From the NCBI GenBank assembly GCA_002261155.1, contig NKXN01000046.1, positions 1-56,072 on the forward strand: 56,072 bases of DNA. The letters are read 5' to 3'. Under the pieces are notes generated by a model. That model searched no databases. It saw only the letters and a list, made by a program, of their open reading frames with translations, and had not been told where the DNA came from. Positions 50,385-56,072 of the stretch are shown here, in pieces. This DNA is from Bacillaceae bacterium SAS-127 (GTDB lineage: Bacteria > Bacillota > Bacilli > Bacillales > Domibacillaceae). The position numbers and the translations under genes were made by a program. Each line of letters begins with the position of its first letter. Position 1 is the stretch's first letter.

Positions 50385-52061
50385 ATGTATAGAGAATTAA
50401 AAAACTTAAATTTACAAGAGCAAGTGGAGAAGTTAACGAGATCATTAGTGGCGATTCCGAGTGTGAATGGTTCAGAAGAAGGGGAAGTGAACGTAGCTGA
50501 TGCGATTTTGGATATTTTGCGTTCTTATCCGTACTTTCAAGAGAATCCAGCACTTGTATGGGAACAAACAGCGATTGATGATGCATTGAATCGAAAAAAT
50601 GTCTTTGCTTTTGTAAAGGGTGGAGTGAATGCGAAGCAAACTATCATTTACCACGCGCATATTGACACGGTAGGTATTGAAGACTTTGGGGCGCTTCGTC
50701 AACACGCATTTGATCCAGACGCATTGCAAAATTTCTTCAGTGAATTTGATCAAGATAAAGATGTGCAAGCAGATGCTCGTTCAGGAGAGTGGATGTTTGG
50801 TCGTGGGTCGGTCGATATGCAAAGCGGTGCGGCTGTCCATTTAGCTAACTTGCTCTACTTCTCTGATCATCGTGAAGAGTTACCTGGAAACCTACTTGTA
50901 ATGTTTAATCCAGATGAAGAGAGTCAGCATGCTGGTATTAAAAGTGCTGTCTTTGAATTAGAGCGTTTAAAGCAAGAGTGGGACTTAGAATATGTAGCGG
51001 CAATTAATGATGATTTCATTACTCCACAGTATGATGGAGATAATACGAGATATATTTATACAGGTGCTGCTGGAAAGATTCTTCCTAGCTTTTATATTTA
51101 TGGTCGAGAAGCGCATGTAGGGGACACACTTCAAGGGGTAGACCCTAACTTTATCGCAGCGGAATTAACGAGAAGAATTCATAACAATGTTGAGTTATGT
51201 GAAAACATTCAAGATGAAATGGTGTTGCCACCAACATGTTTATTCCAGCGCGATAATAAATTTACGTACAATGTACAAACAGCAACTAGCAGTTATTTAT
51301 ATTTTAACTACTTCTTATATCGCGATTCTGCCGCAGATGTCATGAGAAAATTGCAGAATGTTGCGGCGGACGCTTGTGAAGAAATTTCTCATTATTTATC
51401 TAAACAATACGAAGAATATCTTCAACGAACAGGCCTTCCTCGCAAACAGTTGAACTGGGACATTGAAGTGGTGTCTTTAGAGGAGTATAGCAAAGAGTTG
51501 AAACAAAGAGGCATCGATGTCGATAAAGTGTGTGCTGAAGTCGTAGAAGAACATAAAATGCTCGATTTACGAATGGTTTCCTTTAAAATTGTCGAAGTGT
51601 TAAATGAACTAGATCCGATTAAAAAGCCACGTGTCATTATGTTCTTTGCTCCTCCGTATTTACCGCATAACTTCTTAAGAGAAGATGATCAAGCGGAGCA
51701 AGCGATTTTAAAGACGATTAAAGACGTGTTAGCAGAGGCGGAAAAAGAAAGTGGCGAAACGTTTGCTGTGAAGAAGTTCTTCCCTTATTTAGCGGATGGT
51801 AGCTACTTATCGATTCATGAAACAAATGAGGAACTACAAAGCTTATTAAATAACTTGCCTAACCTTGGACGACTTTATACATTACCAGTAGAAGAAATTC
51901 GCCGATTAAATATTCCTTCTATTAATATGGGGGTATACGGAAAAGACGGCCATAAATGGACGGAACGAGTGTATAAGCCGTATTCATTCGGTGTTTTACC
52001 GAAGCTGATTAGAGATGCGACGATTAGCTTGTTGAATCATGTGCCTGTTAAAGTGAGATAA
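50385..52061 (+). CDS. M20-family peptidase, RocB-like
   Basis: A 558-residue M20 metallopeptidase. Metal-site regions: YHAHIDTVG (about 87), GRGSVDMQSGAAVH (about 142), NPDEESQHAG (about 178) and the region FPYLADGSYLSI near 465. Length and layout match RocB of B. subtilis (~566), linked there to arginine use although its exact reaction is unclear. Forms a likely two-gene unit with the AGCS symporter upstream. Confidence 0.8.
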   Translation: MYRELKNLNLQEQVEKLTRSLVAIPSVNGSEEGEVNVADAILDILRSYPYFQENPALVWEQTAIDDALNRKNVFAFVKGGVNAKQTIIYHAHIDTVGIEDFGALRQHAFDPDALQNFFSEFDQDKDVQADARSGEWMFGRGSVDMQSGAAVHLANLLYFSDHREELPGNLLVMFNPDEESQHAGIKSAVFELERLKQEWDLEYVAAINDDFITPQYDGDNTRYIYTGAAGKILPSFYIYGREAHVGDTLQGVDPNFIAAELTRRIHNNVELCENIQDEMVLPPTCLFQRDNKFTYNVQTATSSYLYFNYFLYRDSAADVMRKLQNVAADACEEISHYLSKQYEEYLQRTGLPRKQLNWDIEVVSLEEYSKELKQRGIDVDKVCAEVVEEHKMLDLRMVSFKIVEVLNELDPIKKPRVIMFFAPPYLPHNFLREDDQAEQAILKTIKDVLAEAEKESGETFAVKKFFPYLADGSYLSIHETNEELQSLLNNLPNLGRLYTLPVEEIRRLNIPSINMGVYGKDGHKWTERVYKPYSFGVLPKLIRDATISLLNHVPVKVR

Positions 52062-52065
52062 TGAG

Positions 52066-52096
52066 AAAAGCTGCTGAGAAATCGGCAGCTTTTTAT
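52066..52096 (+). terminator. Intrinsic terminator of the RocB-like gene
   Basis: AAAGCTGC and GCAGCTTT pair around a ten-base loop with a T run after. Confidence 0.85.
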
Positions 52097-52227
52097 ATGT
52101 GAAAGATGCTATTAATGAGTTAGCTATTCATTTTTATTCAGAAAATTTAATTAAATAGAGATCAGCTTGACCGCATGGTATGATAACGATAAAATGATGT
52201 CAAATTAGCTCGAATAAATGACTAGTT

Positions 52228-52298
52228 CCTTCATATATTTTCGATAATATGGATCGAAAGTTTCTACCAAATCACCGTAAATGATTGGGCTATGGAGG
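52228..52298 (+). ncRNA. Guanine riboswitch upstream of guaA
   Basis: P1 pairs CCTTCATA with TATGGAGG. The core has ATATGGATCGAAAGTTTCTA, CCAAATCACCGTAAATGATT and GGGCTATGG; the base that reads the purine is C, so the ligand is guanine (or hypoxanthine) rather than adenine. A terminator follows at 52317, forming a ligand-off switch for GMP synthase. Confidence 0.9.
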
Positions 52299-52316
52299 CA
52301 GGTTCTTTGTGAAGAC

Positions 52317-52362
52317 AACTAGAATTCTGCTTTCTTGTAAGGGAAGGGTTCTAGTTTTTATT
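52317..52362 (+). terminator. Riboswitch expression-platform terminator (guaA)
   Basis: AACTAGAA and TTCTAGTT pair around a 24-base loop with a weaker inner arm, followed by TTTATTTTATTT. Confidence 0.75.
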
Positions 52363-52409
52363 TTATTTATATGTCGAGCGGTTCAGTGCATAACAAAGGA
52401 GTGGAAAGT

Positions 52410-53963
52410 GTGGCAGGAAAATCAGAATTACAAAATCAAGAAATGATTCTTGTTCTAGACTTTGGAAGTCAGTACAATCAGTTAATCACTCGCCGAATTC
52501 GCGAATTAGGTGTGTATAGTGAACTTCATCCTCATACGATCACATTAGAGGAAGTTAAAGAAATCAATCCTAAAGGAATCATCTTTTCCGGTGGACCGAA
52601 CAGTGTGTATTCAGAGAGTGCTTTCCATTGTGACGAAAGAATTTTCGATTTAGATGTACCTATTTTCGGTATTTGCTACGGCATGCAATTAATGACGAAG
52701 CATTTTGGTGGAAAAGTAGAGGCTGCTTCTCACCGTGAGTATGGAAAAGCTTCTATTGAAGTGAAGAATGAAACTGCTCTATTTAAAGATCTACCAAATG
52801 AGCAAGTCGTATGGATGAGTCATGGAGACTTAGTGGTAGAAGCGCCAGAAGGCTTCTCTGTTGATGCAGTAAGTCAATCTTGCCCAATTGCTTCTATGAG
52901 CAATGAAAAAGAAGGTCTATACGCGGTACAATTCCATCCTGAAGTTAAGCACTCTGTGTACGGAAACGAATTATTGAAGAACTTCGTATTTGAAGCTTGT
53001 GGCTGTAAAGGTGACTGGTCTATGGAGAACTTCATTGAAGTTGAAATGGAGAAAATCCGTCAAACTGTTGGCGATAAGAAAGTTCTTTGTGCATTAAGTG
53101 GTGGTGTCGACTCTTCAGTCGTAGCAGTACTTATTCATAAAGCGATTGGTGATCAGTTAACTTGTATTTTCGTTGATCATGGCTTACTTCGTAAAGATGA
53201 AGCAGATGGCGTCATGAAAACATTTGCGGAAGGCTTTAATATGAACGTCATTAAAGTGGATGCTAAAGACCGTTTCCTTGATAAATTAAAAGGTGTTTCT
53301 GATCCAGAGCAAAAACGTAAAATTATCGGTAATGAATTTATTTACGTATTTGATGATGAAGCAACAAAGCTTGAAGGCATCGAGTTTTTAGCACAAGGTA
53401 CGCTTTACACAGATATTATTGAGAGCGGAACAGCAACGGCACAAACAATCAAGTCTCACCATAACGTTGGTGGTCTTCCAGAAGACATGCAATTTAAATT
53501 AATTGAGCCATTAAACACGTTATTTAAAGACGAAGTGCGTGCATTAGGAACAGAGCTAGGTATTCCTGATCATATCGTTTGGCGTCAACCATTCCCAGGC
53601 CCAGGCCTTGGTATTCGTGTTCTAGGTGAAATTACAGAAGAAAAATTAGAAATCGTTCGTGAATCAGATGCGATTTTACGTGAAGAAGTTCGTCTAAATG
53701 GCTTAGAGCGTGAAATTTGGCAATACTTCACTGTCTTACCTGACATCCGCAGCGTTGGTGTTATGGGAGATGCACGTACGTATGACTACACAATCGGTAT
53801 CCGTGCAGTAACTTCTATTGACGGAATGACATCTGACTGGGCGCGTATCCCATGGGATGTGCTTGAGAAGATTTCAGTACGTATCGTAAATGAAGTATCT
53901 CATATTAACCGCGTCGTGTATGATATTACGAGCAAGCCACCTGCTACTATTGAGTGGGAATAA
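52410..53963 (+). CDS. guaA: GMP synthase (glutamine-hydrolysing)
   Basis: A ~517-residue enzyme. Class-I glutaminase first ([20 protein letters not shown], nucleophile Cys in [10 protein letters not shown], His/Glu in FHPEV), then the ATP pyrophosphatase with P-loop LSGGVDSSV, and the dimerisation end [13 protein letters not shown]. It aminates XMP to GMP. Upstream in-frame ATG 52371 lies in the terminator region; GTG 52410 is preferred because AAAGGAG ends 8 bases before. Controlled by the guanine riboswitch. Confidence 0.95.
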   Translation: MAGKSELQNQEMILVLDFGSQYNQLITRRIRELGVYSELHPHTITLEEVKEINPKGIIFSGGPNSVYSESAFHCDERIFDLDVPIFGICYGMQLMTKHFGGKVEAASHREYGKASIEVKNETALFKDLPNEQVVWMSHGDLVVEAPEGFSVDAVSQSCPIASMSNEKEGLYAVQFHPEVKHSVYGNELLKNFVFEACGCKGDWSMENFIEVEMEKIRQTVGDKKVLCALSGGVDSSVVAVLIHKAIGDQLTCIFVDHGLLRKDEADGVMKTFAEGFNMNVIKVDAKDRFLDKLKGVSDPEQKRKIIGNEFIYVFDDEATKLEGIEFLAQGTLYTDIIESGTATAQTIKSHHNVGGLPEDMQFKLIEPLNTLFKDEVRALGTELGIPDHIVWRQPFPGPGLGIRVLGEITEEKLEIVRESDAILREEVRLNGLEREIWQYFTVLPDIRSVGVMGDARTYDYTIGIRAVTSIDGMTSDWARIPWDVLEKISVRIVNEVSHINRVVYDITSKPPATIEWE

Positions 53964-53979
53964 TTAAATAACAATGAGA

Positions 53980-54027
53980 AAAAAGCTTGGAGATCCTATG
54001 GAAAGTAGGGGTGCTCCGAGCTTTTTT
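53980..54027 (+). terminator. Intrinsic terminator of guaA
   Basis: AAAAAGCTTGGAG and CTCCGAGCTTTTTT pair around a ~21-base loop. Between here and 54280 is AT-rich sequence without a visible gene. Confidence 0.75.
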
Positions 54028-54281
54028 AGTTGGTGATACCGGATTGATGTCAATAATAATAGTTTTTATAGGGATAAATTTGAAGGGGAAGTTCGAATTT
54101 TGGAGACAAGTCTTTGTTAGAAGAGTATGAACTGTATAAAAGGCATTTGTTATAAAAAATAACAAATTATAGCTTCAAACACGAATGAAAATATTTAAAT
54201 TATAAAATAATGTTCGTGTTTCATATTGACAAATCGATAGTACATAGATAAAATGAGAGAGAATTAAATCAATCTAACATA

Positions 54282-54356
54282 TTACATCGTATAAAGTCGG
54301 GAATATGGCCCGAAAGTTTCTACCAAGCTGCCGTAAATAGCTTGACTACGAGGTAA
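54282..54356 (+). ncRNA. Guanine riboswitch upstream of pbuG
   Basis: P1 pairs TTACATCGTATA with TACGAGGTAA. Core: GAATATGGCCCGAAAGTTTC, TACCAAGCTGCCGTAAATAG and CTTGACTACG; the specificity base is C (guanine/hypoxanthine class). A terminator follows at 54397. Confidence 0.92.
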
Positions 54357-54396
54357 CAGGATAGATAGGTCTTTCTATCTTTCCGTCGCCTATAGT

Positions 54397-54430
54397 CACG
54401 CTTCGACCGTTTGGGGTCGAAGTGTTTTTT
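54397..54430 (+). terminator. Riboswitch expression-platform terminator (pbuG)
   Basis: CACGCTTCGACC and GGTCGAAGTG pair around GTTTGG, followed by TTTTTT. Confidence 0.85.
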
Positions 54431-54467
54431 ATTGGTTTGGGATGAAAAGATGGAGAGGAGTCTATGC

Positions 54468-55802
54468 ATGAAGAAGTATTTTCAGTTTGAAGAGCTAGGT
54501 ACGAACTACCGTCGAGAAATGATCGGTGGGCTGACGACATTTTTGTCTATGGCTTATATTTTAGTGGTGAATCCACTTACACTTTCTTTGCAAACAGTGC
54601 CTGATCTTCCAGACGCTATGAGAATGGATTATGGGGCTGTCTTTGTGGCAACAGCTATTGCTGCAGCGATCGGCTCGTTAATTATGGGATTGTTGGCGAA
54701 ATATCCAATCGCTTTAGCTCCAGGAATGGGCTTGAACGCTTTCTTTGCTTACACTGTCGTATTGACTTATGGAGTTTCATGGCAGTCTGCTTTAACAGGT
54801 GTGCTATTTTCAGGACTTATTTTTATTTTGTTAACGCTATTAGGTATTCGAGAAAAAATTATTAACTCGATTCCAGCTGAGTTGAAATATGCGGTCGGAG
54901 CGGGTATTGGTTTATTTATTACTTTTATCGGTTTTCAAAATGCCGGTATTATTGTTAATAATGATGCGGTGCTTGTGGGACTTGGTGATTTAACAGCTGG
55001 CCCAACATTGCTAGCGATCTTCGGGATTTTCATCACAGTCATTTTAATGACAAGAGGAGTAAATGGCGGTATTTTTATCGGAATGGTAATAACAGCTATT
55101 GTTGGTATGGTTTCAGGATTAGTTGATCTACCGAAAAGCTTAGTTGGTCCAATTCCAAGTGTGGAGCCAACATTTGGAGTAGCGCTAGAAAATATTTTTC
55201 AAGCGCCATCAGAGATTTTTACGATTCAAATGCTTGTCATTGTGTTAACGTTCTTATTCGTTGATTTCTTCGATACAGCCGGAACGCTGGTTGCGGTAGC
55301 AAACCAAGCAGGATTAATGAAAGAAAATAAACTGCCTCGTGCGGGCAAAGCGTTGTTCGCCGATTCTTGTGCAACTGTAGTGGGAGCGATTCTTGGAACA
55401 TCTACTACTACTTCTTACATTGAATCATCAGCAGGGGTAGCAGCCGGAGCAAGAACAGGCTTTGCTTCTGTTGTTACAGCGGTACTTTTCTTATTATCAC
55501 TGTTCTTCTTCCCGTTATTAGAAGTTATTACACCATCGGTCACAGCGCCTGCTTTAATTATTGTCGGAGTGTTAATGGTGTCTTCATTAGGGAAAATCGA
55601 TTGGACGAAATTTGAAATTGCTGTTCCTGCTTTCTTAACAATTATCGCAATGCCACTTACGTATAGCATTGCTACTGGAATTGCAACAGGCTTTATCTTT
55701 TATCCGATTACAATGATGATGAAAGGAAGAGGGAAAGAGATTCACCCGATCATGTATTTCTTATTTGTAATCTTTATTCTCTACTTCGTATTTATTAAAT
55801 AA
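54468..55802 (+). CDS. pbuG: Guanine/hypoxanthine permease, PbuG-like
   Basis: A ~444-residue AzgA-type (NCS2) purine permease with about 12-13 helices. Characteristic parts: NYRREMIGGLTTFLSMAYIL, APGMGLNAFFAY, FVDFFDTAGTLVAVANQAG and LGTSTTTSYIESSAGVAAG. ATG 54468 (GAGAGGAG upstream) is chosen; an upstream in-frame GTG at 54411 falls in the terminator. It imports guanine and hypoxanthine and is shut by its riboswitch when guanine is plentiful. Confidence 0.9.
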   Translation: MKKYFQFEELGTNYRREMIGGLTTFLSMAYILVVNPLTLSLQTVPDLPDAMRMDYGAVFVATAIAAAIGSLIMGLLAKYPIALAPGMGLNAFFAYTVVLTYGVSWQSALTGVLFSGLIFILLTLLGIREKIINSIPAELKYAVGAGIGLFITFIGFQNAGIIVNNDAVLVGLGDLTAGPTLLAIFGIFITVILMTRGVNGGIFIGMVITAIVGMVSGLVDLPKSLVGPIPSVEPTFGVALENIFQAPSEIFTIQMLVIVLTFLFVDFFDTAGTLVAVANQAGLMKENKLPRAGKALFADSCATVVGAILGTSTTTSYIESSAGVAAGARTGFASVVTAVLFLLSLFFFPLLEVITPSVTAPALIIVGVLMVSSLGKIDWTKFEIAVPAFLTIIAMPLTYSIATGIATGFIFYPITMMMKGRGKEIHPIMYFLFVIFILYFVFIK

Positions 55803-55812
55803 TGACCACTAT

Positions 55813-55855
55813 GCACGAAAAAAGGAGCTATCGAAAGTAGCTCCTTTTTTCGTGC
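55813..55855 (+). terminator. Intrinsic terminator of pbuG
   Basis: GCACGAAAAAAGGAGCTA and its exact complement TAGCTCCTTTTTTCGTGC enclose TCGAAAG: an 18-bp perfect stem with T-rich arm. Confidence 0.9.
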
Positions 55856-55909
55856 AGTTAAATAGAAATAGAGATTTTTAATATAATTCTATTAAAAATA
55901 AAAAAAGGC

Positions 55910-56072
55910 TTGCATTTATATATTAAGAGATGGTATATTTATATTCGTTGCTAACAATAGCATGAAGTTGTAACAAAAACTTCAAAAAATGTTGTTGACA
56001 ACGAAGAAACGAAATGTTATGATAAGTGAGTCGTTAAAACAGCGACTGATTAGAAATTGATCTTTGAAAACT
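55910..56072 (+). promoter_or_regulatory. Tandem rRNA operon promoters and leader
   Basis: P1: TTGCAT (55910) and TATATT (55934), spacer 18. P2: TTGACA (55995) and TATGAT (56018), spacer 17, a near-consensus sigma-A promoter. The window ends with GATCTTTGAAAACT, the standard leader found before 16S rRNA in Bacillus. The 16S gene should begin shortly after 56072. Confidence 0.85.

Noticed and set aside
52228-54356. Purine riboswitches considered as adenine or 2'-dG types
   Set aside because: The specificity base is C in both and the downstream genes are guaA and a guanine/hypoxanthine permease, which fits guanine sensing.
55858-56072. 16S rRNA gene start
   Set aside because: Only promoters and the leader are inside the window; no mature 16S sequence is visible before the end.

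Overview
The window looks like a chromosomal segment of a low-GC Gram-positive rod of the Bacillaceae. Evidence: strong AGGAGG-type ribosome binding sites with many TTG and GTG starts, abundant intrinsic terminators, two guanine riboswitches before guaA and a pbuG-like permease, a NatAB/NatKR-like pair, a ComQXPA-type quorum-sensing cassette, and a Bacillus-style rRNA leader and promoters at the right edge. The 16S gene itself lies just outside the window.

Layout. 1-7.5 kb: the end of an IS3-type element, a LuxR-type regulator, a relic resembling the right end of an IS200/IS605 (TnpB) element, a YiaA/B-like protein, a membrane phosphoesterase, and natA/natB divergent from natR/natK. 7.6-11.7 kb: comQ-comX-comP-comA, with apparent frameshifts in comQ and comP. 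11.8-17.1 kb: a peptide-export locus with a 27-residue Trp/Cys-rich precursor, a C39-peptidase ABC exporter, a membrane-anchored protein, an ABC ATPase plus permease, a membrane thioredoxin and a BdbC/DsbB-like oxidase. 17.1-23.5 kb: an accessory region of IS wreckage (one nearly complete ISL3-family copy and at least two decayed ones), a truncated secreted-protein gene, several small membrane proteins, a ribbon-helix-helix relic, and a second secreted toxin-like gene with a small membrane partner. It closes with a diverged inverted copy of the comA 3' end and its ComA-box region.

23.6-56 kb is orderly chromosome: a MurJ/YtgP-like flippase, DUF2252 and DUF523 genes, an Ugp-like ABC importer with two regulators, a PHP phosphoesterase and a HAD phosphatase, an SMR transporter, and a UTRA-type GntR regulator. 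Then come a C-P lyase operon (phnGHIJK, phnM, hexapeptide transferase, phnL, PHP-type cyclic phosphodiesterase), a c-di-GMP-I riboswitch before an ATP-grasp gene and a chemoreceptor, nadE, an AGCS symporter, a RocB-like peptidase, guaA and pbuG.

How the parts may work together. ComQ would prenylate the Trp-containing ComX, ComP would sense it, and ComA would act at TTGCGG-N4-CCGCAA boxes. Such boxes sit between comA and the precursor gene and, in better form, before the second toxin-like gene. The proposed bacteriocin would be cut and exported by the C39 transporter, oxidised at its two cysteines by the thioredoxin/BdbC pair, and resisted through the ABC pair. The Ugp-like importer plus phosphoesterases and the C-P lyase operon form a phosphorus-scavenging neighbourhood. 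Functions come from motif recognition by eye; no database search was possible.
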